20,270 nucleotides of DNA from Clostridiales bacterium UBA3680 (GTDB lineage Bacteria > Bacillota > Clostridia > Lachnospirales > CAG-274), in contig DFJD01000040.1 in assembly GCA_002372875.1 (NCBI GenBank), forward strand, positions 23,360-43,629, read 5' to 3'. The translations under genes and the position numbers were made by a program. The first letter of the stretch is position 1. Each line of letters begins with the position of its first letter. The notes beneath the pieces are model-generated. The model made no database searches and was not told where the DNA came from. It saw only the letters and a program-made list of their open reading frames with translations. Of the stretch, positions 7,410 through 14,059 are shown in pieces.

Positions 7410-8284
7410 AACTCTATGCAATGGCGGCAATAGTGGTTCTGTTTGCACCTATTCTGCTTGCATCGGTAAATAAGAATGTTGATAATTGCTTTGCCGATAA
7501 AAACACAAATGTTGTGACCAAAGAGACAACCGAACAAACAACCGAACAAACAACCAATCCTTTGGTGTTTGATTTTGGGCATATTAAACTTGATTCGGTT
7601 CCCAATACATCAAGAGATTGGTATTTTATTGCAAAGGGAGATCATACCGTACCCGGAGTTCAAACAGGTATCGACTTTAAAAAATATCATACCTATTATG
7701 TGGGAAACACCTCGAAAAAAACGGTATACCTAACCTTTGATGAGGGGTATGAAATCGGTTACACACCGCAAATACTTGATACATTAAAAAACAGAGGCGT
7801 TAAGGCGGCTTTCTTTTGTACGGGCTCTTATGTGAAAAACAATCCCGAGCTGATAAAAAGAATGGTAAATGAAGGGCATATTGTTGCCAATCATACCCTA
7901 AATCATTATCGTGATGCCACATTGAGTGAGGAAGTTTTTAAAAAGGAGCTGACAGGGGTATCCGATGCGTACTATTCGATTATTGGTGAAAATATGCCGC
8001 ATTTTTACCGTCCGCCCGAAGGAAATTACAGTGAGCGTACTCTTGCAATGGCGAGCAATTTTGGCTATAAAACGGTATTTTGGAGTTTTGCACACAGAGA
8101 TTGGCTTACTGATATGCAACCAAATCCCGGAGATACACTTAACAGAGTTGTTTCAAGTGTACATCCGGGTGAAATAATACTGCTTCACGCGGTATCAAAA
8201 TCAAATACTCAAGCTTTAGGCTGGATAATAGACTCCCTGAAAAATGAGGGTTATGAATTTTTAAGCCTTTACGAGCTTGATTAA
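7406..8284 (+). CDS. pdaA: Delta-lactam-biosynthetic N-acetylmuramic acid deacetylase, PdaA-like (CE4)
   Basis: PdaA deacetylates muramic acid in spore-cortex peptidoglycan, a step toward muramic delta-lactam, needed for germination. The 292-residue product has an N-terminal hydrophobic segment (about 3-20) serving as signal or anchor, then a short Thr-rich linker with the repeat TTEQTTEQTT (41-50). The polysaccharide-deacetylase domain follows: TFDEGYE (110-116), matching the PdaA form TFDNGYE rather than the usual TFDDG; H163 and H167 in NHTLNH; FYRPPEG (200-206) with R202; and the late motif LLHAVS with H261. Overall similarity to Bacillus PdaA is clear by eye, including FWSFAHRDW. It overlaps the lipoprotein by four bases and pgi follows after 13 bases. 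It marks the organism as a likely spore former. A vegetative peptidoglycan role is an alternative. Confidence 0.9.
   Translation: MKLYAMAAIVVLFAPILLASVNKNVDNCFADKNTNVVTKETTEQTTEQTTNPLVFDFGHIKLDSVPNTSRDWYFIAKGDHTVPGVQTGIDFKKYHTYYVGNTSKKTVYLTFDEGYEIGYTPQILDTLKNRGVKAAFFCTGSYVKNNPELIKRMVNEGHIVANHTLNHYRDATLSEEVFKKELTGVSDAYYSIIGENMPHFYRPPEGNYSERTLAMASNFGYKTVFWSFAHRDWLTDMQPNPGDTLNRVVSSVHPGEIILLHAVSKSNTQALGWIIDSLKNEGYEFLSLYELD
7526..7555 (+). repeat. In-frame 12-bp tandem repeat in the pdaA linker
   Basis: The unit acaaccgaacaa occurs twice (7526-7537 and 7538-7549) plus a further six bases, encoding TTEQTTEQTT. Because the unit is a multiple of three, slippage would change only linker length. It lies between the membrane segment and the catalytic domain of the deacetylase. 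Confidence 0.9.
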
Positions 8285-8297
8285 AGGAGGAATTTAA

Positions 8298-9641
8298 ATG
8301 GGAATCAATGTAAATTTTGAAGGACTTAAACCCTTTATAAGAGAGGACGAATATACTAAAATTCAGCCTTCGGTCAAAATGGCGCATGATTTGCTCTTGA
8401 GTGGAACAGGAGCAGGCAATGATTTTATCGGCTGGGTAGATCTCCCCGTCAATTATGATAAGGAAGAATTTGCACGTATAAAACAGGCTGCTAAAAAAAT
8501 ACAGTCTAACAGCGAAGTGCTTATTGTTATAGGTATAGGTGGTTCATATTTAGGTGGAAGAGCAGCTCTTGATTTTATAAAGGGAAACAATTATAACAAC
8601 AAAAAACATGCAGGAACTCCCGATATTTATTTTGTGGGCAATTCCATCAGTTCCGATTATCTTTCTGACATACTTGAGATGCTCGGTGACAGAGATTTTT
8701 CCATAAATATAATCTCAAAGTCGGGCACGACCACCGAACCTGCCATTGCTTTCAGAATTTTTAAAAAGCTTATCGAAGAAAAATACGGCAAAGAAGGTGC
8801 AAAGGAAAGAATATTTGCGACCACCGATAAAGCAAGGGGAGCGCTTAAGTCTCTTTGCGATAAAGAAGGTTATGAGACCTTTGTTATAACAGATGATATC
8901 GGCGGCAGATTCTCCGTTTTGACTCCCGTTGGTCTGCTTCTTATGGCATCGGCAGGTATTGATATTGATAAAGTTATGCAGGGAGCGGCAGATGCGAGAG
9001 AAGAATATCTTAATGATGATATAAACAAAAATGTTTGTTTGAAATATGCGGCAACAAGACAGATCCTTGCAAGAAAGGGCAAAGAAACGGAAATACTTGC
9101 CAACTATGAGCCTTCCCTGACAATGTTTGGAGAATGGTATAAGCAATTGTATGCGGAAAGTGAAGGAAAAGATCAAAAAGGCATTTTCCCCGTGGGAGCA
9201 AATTTTTCTACGGACCTTCATTCCATAGGGCAGTTTATTCAGGACGGAAACAGAAATCTTTTTGAAACCGTTCTTTGGGTCAAGAATGCTAAAAATGATA
9301 TAATTATTGAAGAAGATCCCGAAAATATCGACGGCCTTAATTTTGTTTCGGGAAAAAGTATACAATACGTTAACAGTAAAGCCTTTGCGGGAACCTATCT
9401 TGCACATATAGACGGAGGAGTACCTACCATCGTTATTGAAATAGAGAAAGCTGATGAATACAGTTTCGGTTACCTTGTATATTTCTTTGAAAAAGCCCTT
9501 GCAATAAGCGGATATATCGAGGGAGTTAATCCCTTCGACCAGCCGGGTGTTGAGGCTTATAAAAAGAATATGTTTGCTCTTTTGGGTAAGCCGGGATATG
9601 AAGACAGAAAAGCGGAACTTGAAAACAGGCTTAAAGGATAA
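8298..9641 (+). CDS. pgi: Glucose-6-phosphate isomerase
   Basis: This enzyme interconverts glucose 6-phosphate and fructose 6-phosphate in glycolysis and gluconeogenesis. The 447-residue length is that of the short Firmicutes form. Recognisable parts are GIGGSYLG (79-86), the phosphate-binding SKSGTTTEP (140-148), GGRFS around R204, the catalytic Glu region YAESEGK (285-291), H308 in STDLHSIGQ, and the C-terminal NPFDQPGVEAYK with the Lys near 422. A strong AAAGGAGG (8283-8290) lies seven bases before the start. It is the last gene before the bidirectional terminator at 9683, and its position after pdaA suggests that it ends a long operon. Another glycolytic gene, gpmA, faces it across the terminator. 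Identification is certain. Confidence 0.98.
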   Translation: MGINVNFEGLKPFIREDEYTKIQPSVKMAHDLLLSGTGAGNDFIGWVDLPVNYDKEEFARIKQAAKKIQSNSEVLIVIGIGGSYLGGRAALDFIKGNNYNNKKHAGTPDIYFVGNSISSDYLSDILEMLGDRDFSINIISKSGTTTEPAIAFRIFKKLIEEKYGKEGAKERIFATTDKARGALKSLCDKEGYETFVITDDIGGRFSVLTPVGLLLMASAGIDIDKVMQGAADAREEYLNDDINKNVCLKYAATRQILARKGKETEILANYEPSLTMFGEWYKQLYAESEGKDQKGIFPVGANFSTDLHSIGQFIQDGNRNLFETVLWVKNAKNDIIIEEDPENIDGLNFVSGKSIQYVNSKAFAGTYLAHIDGGVPTIVIEIEKADEYSFGYLVYFFEKALAISGYIEGVNPFDQPGVEAYKKNMFALLGKPGYEDRKAELENRLKG

Positions 9642-9682
9642 ACAGGATTTTATAAGTCTTTCGGATAGTTTCAAAGAAGCCG

Positions 9683-9721
9683 ATAAAATAAAAAGGACCC
9701 ATCGGGTCCTTTTTATTTTAT
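9683..9721. terminator. Bidirectional intrinsic terminator between pgi and gpmA
   Basis: A perfect 18-bp stem (9683-9700 with 9704-9721) has GGACCC/GGGTCC at its core, a three-base loop ATC, and A-rich and T-rich flanks forming T-tracts on both strands. It serves the convergent pgi and gpmA. Its right arm overlaps the gpmA stop codon (9718-9720), an economical arrangement. Confidence 0.93.
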
Positions 9722-10464
9722 TTCTTTTTTCCTTGATTTGCAACAGCTTCCATTTTAGCCTTAAGAGCTTCCTGGTCGCCTAAATAATAGTGCTTTATCA
9801 CATTAAAATTATCATCAAATTCATATACAAGAGGCACACCGGTAGGTATATTTACACCTATTATCTCATCATCGGAAAGACCGTCAAAATATTTAACGAG
9901 TGCTCTTAAAGAGTTTCCGTGAGCGGCAATTATAACTCTCTTGCCTGCTTGCATATCCTTTTTTATAACCTCTTCAAAGTAGGGTACGGCTCTTTGTATG
10001 GTTGTTTCAAGGCTTTCGTTTAAAGGAAGCACGGAAGGATCTTCATTTCTGTATGCAGGATTATTTTGAGCAGCTCTTTCATCGGTGGGCTCTAATGCAG
10101 GAGGCTTAACATCAAATGAACGTCTCCAAATCTTTACTTGATCCTCTCCGTATTTTTCAGCGGTTTCAGACTTATTTAAACCCTGAAGAGCTCCGTAATG
10201 TCTTTCATTGAGTTTCCATGTTTTAATAACGGGAAGCCAGTTTCTGTCCATTGAATCAAGTATATGATTTAATGTATGTATCGCTCTTTTAAGATATGAT
10301 GTGTAGCAAACATCAAAGTCATATCCCTCTTCTTTAAGGATCACACCTGCCTGGGCAGCTTCCTGATGTCCCTTTTCACTTAAATCAACATCCATCCAAC
10401 CTGTAAAAAGGTTAAGTTTGTTCCATTCACTCTCGCCGTGTCTTACAAGCACAAGCTTCATCAT
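9718..10464 (-). CDS. gpmA: 2,3-bisphosphoglycerate-dependent phosphoglycerate mutase
   Basis: This enzyme interconverts 3- and 2-phosphoglycerate in glycolysis using a phosphohistidine. The 248-residue protein has the histidine phosphatase signature LVRHGESEWN with R8 and H9, R60, the motif LNERHYGALQG (85-95) with E87, the long insertion typical of dPGM, and H182 in AAHGNSLRA. The C-terminus is Lys-rich. On the minus strand AAGGAGG (10475-10481) lies ten bases before ATG 10464; the second in-frame ATG (10461) would be 13 away, so the first is preferred. It is the only minus-strand gene in the window, is transcribed from its own promoter and ends at the shared terminator. Identification is certain. 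Confidence 0.97.
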   Translation of the reverse strand: MMKLVLVRHGESEWNKLNLFTGWMDVDLSEKGHQEAAQAGVILKEEGYDFDVCYTSYLKRAIHTLNHILDSMDRNWLPVIKTWKLNERHYGALQGLNKSETAEKYGEDQVKIWRRSFDVKPPALEPTDERAAQNNPAYRNEDPSVLPLNESLETTIQRAVPYFEEVIKKDMQAGKRVIIAAHGNSLRALVKYFDGLSDDEIIGVNIPTGVPLVYEFDDNFNVIKHYYLGDQEALKAKMEAVANQGKKK

Positions 10465-10521
10465 AGTATTATTTCCTCCTTAATAATAAACTGCGACAAT
10501 TATCTGTCACACTCAACGTTT

Positions 10522-10550
10522 ATAATACTCTATTTAAAGCATTAAGTCAA
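10522..10550 (-). promoter_or_regulatory. Promoter of gpmA
   Basis: On the minus strand a -35 box TTGACT (10550-10545) and a -10 box TATTAT (10527-10522) are separated by exactly 17 bases, a near-consensus sigma-A promoter. The first base of the mRNA would fall about 50 bases upstream of the gpmA start. Confidence 0.8.
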
Positions 10551-10622
10551 ATAAAATATTGATCAATGATTTTATTTACAGGTCGTATCGATAAAAAATA
10601 TTAAAAATTTATTAAAAAATGC

Positions 10623-10651
10623 TTGTAAAAATATATATAAAATGATATATT
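10623..10651 (+). promoter_or_regulatory. Probable promoter of the SGNH-like/cpsC/cpsD unit
   Basis: A -35-like TTGTAA (10623-10628) and a -10-like TATATT (10646-10651) are 17 bases apart, about 45 bases before the first gene. The whole area is very AT-rich, so chance matches are easy and other placements are possible. It is divergent from the gpmA promoter about 70 bases away. Confidence 0.5.
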
Positions 10652-10696
10652 ATATTTTGTTAGATTTCGACTAAAAATATAATAATGGAGTTATAG

Positions 10697-11755
10697 ATGA
10701 ATAACATACCGAAAATAATTCTCTCTCTGCTTGCATTTTTTATTCTTGTCGGAGTGGTTTATGTTGTTGTTTCCGATAAAGGACTTGATAGGGAAAAATT
10801 GCTGAAAGCCGATTCCGAGTCCTATGCATTTATGCAGGAAAAGCGTCTTAAAATGCAAACTCAGGGAGAAAAAAATAATGAGGCTGAAGCAAAATATCAT
10901 GGAATAGCTTGCTATGGCGACCTTCTTACACTCGGTGAAGCCGAAAACTCGTATCCTTATCTAATAGACAGGAAAATCGAAGATGAGTTTGAGTTTCGTA
11001 TTCCTGTGGAGAATCTTGGTATCAGGAATGAAAATGCTGTTTCCGTCCTTGCGAGAATGGGAGCTGTACCGCTGTGTATTCGAAGTTTTAAGATGAATCC
11101 TTCCAATCAGGTCATCACTCCCGTCAATGTTTATGCTGATAATAACAGAGAAGTAAATATTCTCTGTGGGGATGATAACCCGGGGATAAATCCGGTAACA
11201 CTTAACAATATTGAGGGTATACTTTACGGAAAAGAGTTTGCCGATAATCCGAAACGTACCGAATATTTTTATTTTCAAAGAGATTTAAAGGGCGAATCTG
11301 TAACAATTCCCGAAGGAACACTTATCGAGACAAAGGCTAAAAGAGAATATGCCGATTATTTCAAAATACTGTGGATAGGTAACAGCGGGGGATATTCTTC
11401 CTTAAACGATCTTTATGAGCAATATGCAAAATTTAAAGAATATTGTAAAGATGAGAAATACATTATAATCGGAATGTTGTCAAACGGAGCGAATATAAGC
11501 CAATACAATAAGCAAATGGAAAAGCTTTACGGTGACCATTTTATAAATACGACCTCTTTATTTCTCACAATTGATATGGATGCCGTTGTTTCAGAAAGTG
11601 CCGTGTTTGCAAAGGCATGCACCGACAACAAAGGAATACTGAAGCCGGAGGCAACCGAAGCACTGGCAAGCTGTATATACGACAGAATGAAAACTCTTGG
11701 ATTTTTTGAAACGGAGAATACAAATGGAAAATCAAATGCAAAATCAGGAAATTGA
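10697..11755 (+). CDS. Membrane-anchored SGNH-hydrolase-like protein with lost catalytic residues (probable pseudoenzyme)
   Basis: The 352-residue product has one N-terminal helix (about 5-25), a charged stalk (about 28-65) and a large external domain. The domain follows the plan of an SGNH/GDSL esterase family of Clostridia. Block I appears as YGDLLTLG (73-80) where an active enzyme has GDS, then SYPYLI, a block II-like ENLGIRNENAVSVLARMG (105-122), NPVTLNNIEG (165-174), a block III-like WIGNSGG (226-232), and IIIGMLSNG (256-264). The nucleophile Ser is Leu76. The expected C-terminal DxxH is replaced by NKGILKPEA (311-319) with no His. It is probably a carbohydrate-binding or regulatory pseudoenzyme (inference). 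GGAG at 10687-10690 supports the start. The gene overlaps cpsC by 32 bases, implying coupled translation and a joint role. Confidence 0.75.
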   Translation: MNNIPKIILSLLAFFILVGVVYVVVSDKGLDREKLLKADSESYAFMQEKRLKMQTQGEKNNEAEAKYHGIACYGDLLTLGEAENSYPYLIDRKIEDEFEFRIPVENLGIRNENAVSVLARMGAVPLCIRSFKMNPSNQVITPVNVYADNNREVNILCGDDNPGINPVTLNNIEGILYGKEFADNPKRTEYFYFQRDLKGESVTIPEGTLIETKAKREYADYFKILWIGNSGGYSSLNDLYEQYAKFKEYCKDEKYIIIGMLSNGANISQYNKQMEKLYGDHFINTTSLFLTIDMDAVVSESAVFAKACTDNKGILKPEATEALASCIYDRMKTLGFFETENTNGKSNAKSGN

Positions 11756-12506
11756 AATAGATTTAATGAGAATTTTTTCTTTGCTGCTTAGAAATGCATG
11801 GATCATTGCTCTTTGTACTGTTATTATGGGCGGAATGTTTTTTATATGCAGCAAAAAACTACTACCTGTAAAATACACATCTCATGTTTCTCTGTATGTA
11901 ATGAATAATGATGAATCGCAAACAAAAGGGGAGATCATCCTCAGTGATATCAGTGCATCTCAGAAACTTGTCGATACCTATTCCGTTATACTTAAAGATG
12001 ATATGGTAATGGAGGAAATAGGTAAAAAGCTTATTAAAAAATACGGAGAAGAAAAGCTTTCCAAATTTTTTACTGTTGAAGAAATAAACGGAGAGTTTCG
12101 TGTATCATCCGCAGAGCTTTCAAGTTCGATTTCACTTTCTGCGGTAGATGAAACGGAAATACTTTCTGTGAAAGCAACAACGGAAGATCCCGAACTTTCT
12201 GCGGATGTATGTAACGCTATGGTTGAGGTAGCACCGAAGGTACTTAAGGAAGTAATGGGTGTGGCTTACGTTAATCCCATAGGATATGCTAAAGTACCTA
12301 TGGAAAGTTCATCTCCCAACAACAAGAAAAATGCTCTTATGGGTGGCGTTCTTGGATTTTTGCTCGCTTGTGCCTTTTATATTATAAGAGACCTTATTTC
12401 AAACACGGTGGATGATGCGGAAACACTTTCAAATCGTTTCGGTATCTCCGTTCTTGCCGAAATTCCAAATTATACGGATTTGAAAGGGGAGAATAGAAAT
12501 GTTTGA
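11724..12506 (+). CDS. Wzz/CpsC-type polysaccharide chain-length determinant (tyrosine-kinase modulator)
   Basis: Such proteins are the membrane partners of bacterial tyrosine kinases, control polysaccharide chain length and activate the kinase. The product is 260 residues from ATG 11724, which has GGAG (11713-11716) seven bases upstream; a TTG at 11697 lacks such support. Residues 10-20 form the short cytoplasmic start (IDLMRIFSLLL), helix one spans about 22-42, and an external alpha/beta region (about 45-190) includes TSHVSLYV and TTEDPELSADVCNAM. The proline-containing P192-P198 motif precedes helix two (about 203-221). A cytoplasmic tail ends at 260 with FGISVLAEIPNY, the usual site of kinase contact. 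The gene starts within the pseudo-SGNH gene and overlaps the kinase gene by eight bases. The specific polymer is unknown because no biosynthesis genes are adjacent. Confidence 0.88.
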   Translation: MENQMQNQEIEIDLMRIFSLLLRNAWIIALCTVIMGGMFFICSKKLLPVKYTSHVSLYVMNNDESQTKGEIILSDISASQKLVDTYSVILKDDMVMEEIGKKLIKKYGEEKLSKFFTVEEINGEFRVSSAELSSSISLSAVDETEILSVKATTEDPELSADVCNAMVEVAPKVLKEVMGVAYVNPIGYAKVPMESSSPNNKKNALMGGVLGFLLACAFYIIRDLISNTVDDAETLSNRFGISVLAEIPNYTDLKGENRNV

Positions 12507-13305
12507 TTTTATTACAAAGAAAAAGAAAAAGCTCGCAGTTCAAAATGACAATAAGAGAACTACCATTCTTGATATTAAAAATTTTAATGTCAGTGAAGCA
12601 TATAAGCAATTAAGAACCAATCTGATTTTTACACTAAGTGCAAGAGAATCGAATATAATAGAGTTCTCATCTTCCTTCCCGGGAGAAGGAAAATCCATAA
12701 CGGCGGCAAATACTGCAATAACGATATCACAGGCATCTTCCAAAGTGCTTTTGATAGATTGCGATATGAGAAAACCGGTTCAACATAAAATATTCAACCT
12801 TAAAAACGATGTCGGTATATCAACCGTTCTCGGAAAAATGACAAAATTCGAGGAAACGGTACATAAAAATGTTGTAAATAATTTGGATGTATTGTCATGC
12901 GGACCGATTCCTCCCAACCCTTCCGAGCTTATAACTTCAAAAAAAATGCAGGGTTTTCTTGAAGAAATATCATCTAAATATGAATATATCGTTCTTGATA
13001 CACCTCCTATAAATACCGTTACCGACGCTTTGGTGTTATCAAAATATTGTGCCGGTCTTGTTCTTGTGGTAAGACACGGTGTAGCAAGTTATGATGATGT
13101 CAAAAGAACGCTGACTGCGGTCAAAATGCTTGATGCCGATGTAATAGGCTTTGTGCTAAACGGTGTGGAAGACTCTAAATTCAGCGGTAGAAAGTATGGA
13201 GGATACGGTAAAAAATATGGATATTCATACCGAAATCACTATGGTTACGGCTATGATTATGCAGAACAAGAAAATTTCGGAAATGTATCATCAAAAAAGA
13301 AATAA
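12499..13305 (+). CDS. CpsD/CapB-family tyrosine-protein kinase (BY-kinase)
   Basis: This P-loop tyrosine autokinase works with the CpsC partner in capsule or exopolysaccharide export. The 268-residue protein has the start MFDFITKKKK, an EAYKQLRTNL segment that contacts the partner (33-42), Walker A SFPGEGKS (59-66), Walker A' VLLIDCDMRKP (83-93) with D87 and D89, and Walker B YIVLDTPP (163-170) with D167. The tail has nine tyrosines between 233 and 254 (pattern YGGYGKKYGYSY), the autophosphorylation cluster. AAAGGGGAG (12483-12491) lies just upstream of the start, inside cpsC. No phosphatase, glycosyltransferase, Wzx or Wzy gene follows; rpmH comes next. The kinase may thus control a polymer made elsewhere in the genome. 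Identification is firm; the target is unknown. Confidence 0.93.
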   Translation: MFDFITKKKKKLAVQNDNKRTTILDIKNFNVSEAYKQLRTNLIFTLSARESNIIEFSSSFPGEGKSITAANTAITISQASSKVLLIDCDMRKPVQHKIFNLKNDVGISTVLGKMTKFEETVHKNVVNNLDVLSCGPIPPNPSELITSKKMQGFLEEISSKYEYIVLDTPPINTVTDALVLSKYCAGLVLVVRHGVASYDDVKRTLTAVKMLDADVIGFVLNGVEDSKFSGRKYGGYGKKYGYSYRNHYGYGYDYAEQENFGNVSSKKK

Positions 13306-13325
13306 GCTAAGTTATAAAATAATTC

Positions 13326-13354
13326 TTGACTAATTGATATAAATTTTGTATAAT
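13326..13354 (+). promoter_or_regulatory. Strong promoter of rpmH and the downstream cluster
   Basis: TTGACT (13326-13331) and a perfect TATAAT (13349-13354) are separated by 17 bases, the best sigma-A match in the window. It sits 20 bases after cpsD stops and leaves a leader of about 125 bases before rpmH. A second TATAAT (13452-13457) with a poor -35 (TTCCAA, 13429-13434) could be a weaker proximal promoter. No terminator is visible between cpsD and this promoter, and no DnaA box was found in the gap. Confidence 0.85.
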
Positions 13355-13486
13355 TGAAAAAGTGTGTTATTATTCACTGAGGTTATATTTTCTTTGGTGT
13401 TAAATTAACCGATATCATGCAATTACGCTTCCAAAATTCGGGTGTATGCATTATAATTTCAAAAGCTTTCAAGGAGGTGTATCACG

Positions 13487-13621
13487 ATGAAAATGACATT
13501 TCAACCTAAGAAAAGACAGAGAGCCAAGGTTCACGGCTTTAGAAAGAGAATGAGCACAGCTAACGGCAGAAAAGTTATTCTTGCAAGACGCAGAAAGGGC
13601 AGAAAGGCATTAAGTGCTTGA
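13487..13621 (+). CDS. rpmH: 50S ribosomal protein L34
   Basis: This 44-residue basic protein binds 23S rRNA. The start is MKMTFQPKKRQRAKVHGF and the end RRRKGRKALSA, the standard L34 pattern; the MTFQPKK start is typical and the first two residues MK are a common Firmicutes extension. AAGGAGGTG (13471-13479) is an optimal ribosome binding site. It opens the conserved rpmH-rnpA-yidD-yidC-jag cluster. In many Firmicutes dnaA is divergent next to rpmH, but here cpsD lies on that side. A stable hairpin follows within 22 bases and may reduce transcription into rnpA, which is consistent with L34 being needed in far greater amount than the RNase P protein. Confidence 0.98.
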   Translation: MKMTFQPKKRQRAKVHGFRKRMSTANGRKVILARRRKGRKALSA

Positions 13622-13642
13622 GATTACAAAAGCGCCCCTTTG

Positions 13643-13670
13643 AAAGTCCACTTATTTTTAAGTGGACTTT
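13643..13670 (+). terminator. Hairpin between rpmH and rnpA, likely partial terminator
   Basis: A perfect 12-bp stem (13643-13654 with 13659-13670, AAAGTCCACTTA against its complement) has loop TTTT. The following bases ATTTGTAAAT form only a weak U-tract, so partial termination or mRNA processing is more likely than a full stop. No good promoter is evident between it and rnpA. Confidence 0.65.
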
Positions 13671-13714
13671 ATTTGTAAATAGAGTTACTTTTGTGTAACA
13701 AGGGAGGGTTTGGT

Positions 13715-14059
13715 ATGCTATTTACGCAATCCCTGAAAAAAAACTATCAGTTTAGATTTGTATATAACAGAGGTCGTTCCTCGGCTAACAGATTGCTTGT
13801 GATCTATAGTGTTCGTAACGGCACAGCGGAAAATAAACTCGGCATTTCCGTAAGCAAGAAAGTCGGAAACTCCGTCGTAAGAAGCAGGGTGACCAGGCTT
13901 ATAAAAGAAAGTTATCGCTTAAATGAAGAAGAAATATGTCCCGGTTATGATATTGCAATTATAGCAAGGGCAAGTATGAATGGTGCCGACTACAAGCAAG
14001 CGGAAGATGCACTTTTACATCTTCTTAAAAAACAGAAACTTTTAAGAGGTGAGAAATGA
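13715..14059 (+). CDS. rnpA: Ribonuclease P protein component
   Basis: RnpA assists the RNase P RNA in cutting 5' leaders from tRNA precursors. From ATG 13715 with GGGAGG (13702-13707) seven bases upstream it has 114 residues; an in-frame TTG at 13691 is less likely. The N-terminal FRFVYNRGRSSANRLLV contains the substrate-leader binding face, and the conserved arginine-rich helix reads KKVGNSVVRSRVTRLIKESYR. The usual RNR motif is thus RSR here, a variation also tolerated in relatives. GYDIAIIAR follows as the typical central strand. It overlaps yidD by four bases (ATGA). The position between rpmH and yidD is the conserved one and the identification is secure. Confidence 0.96.
   Translation: MLFTQSLKKNYQFRFVYNRGRSSANRLLVIYSVRNGTAENKLGISVSKKVGNSVVRSRVTRLIKESYRLNEEEICPGYDIAIIARASMNGADYKQAEDALLHLLKKQKLLRGEK

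Noticed and set aside
7526..7555. Tandem 12-bp repeat as a regulatory or mobile feature
   Set aside because: It is in frame and encodes a Thr-rich linker in PdaA, so a coding explanation is enough.
8715..9743. Long open frame (342 codons) on the minus strand across pgi
   Set aside because: It is antisense to a certain gene, has a low-complexity Phe/Ile/Lys/Ser-rich product, no ribosome binding site and no recognisable motif, and crosses the terminator. It is a shadow of pgi codon use.
11697..11723. TTG start for CpsC at 11697
   Set aside because: No ribosome binding site precedes it, whereas ATG 11724 has GGAG seven bases upstream.
13306..13486. Possible oriC next to rpmH
   Set aside because: No TTATCCACA-like box on either strand and dnaA is absent; the gap is explained by the rpmH promoter and leader.
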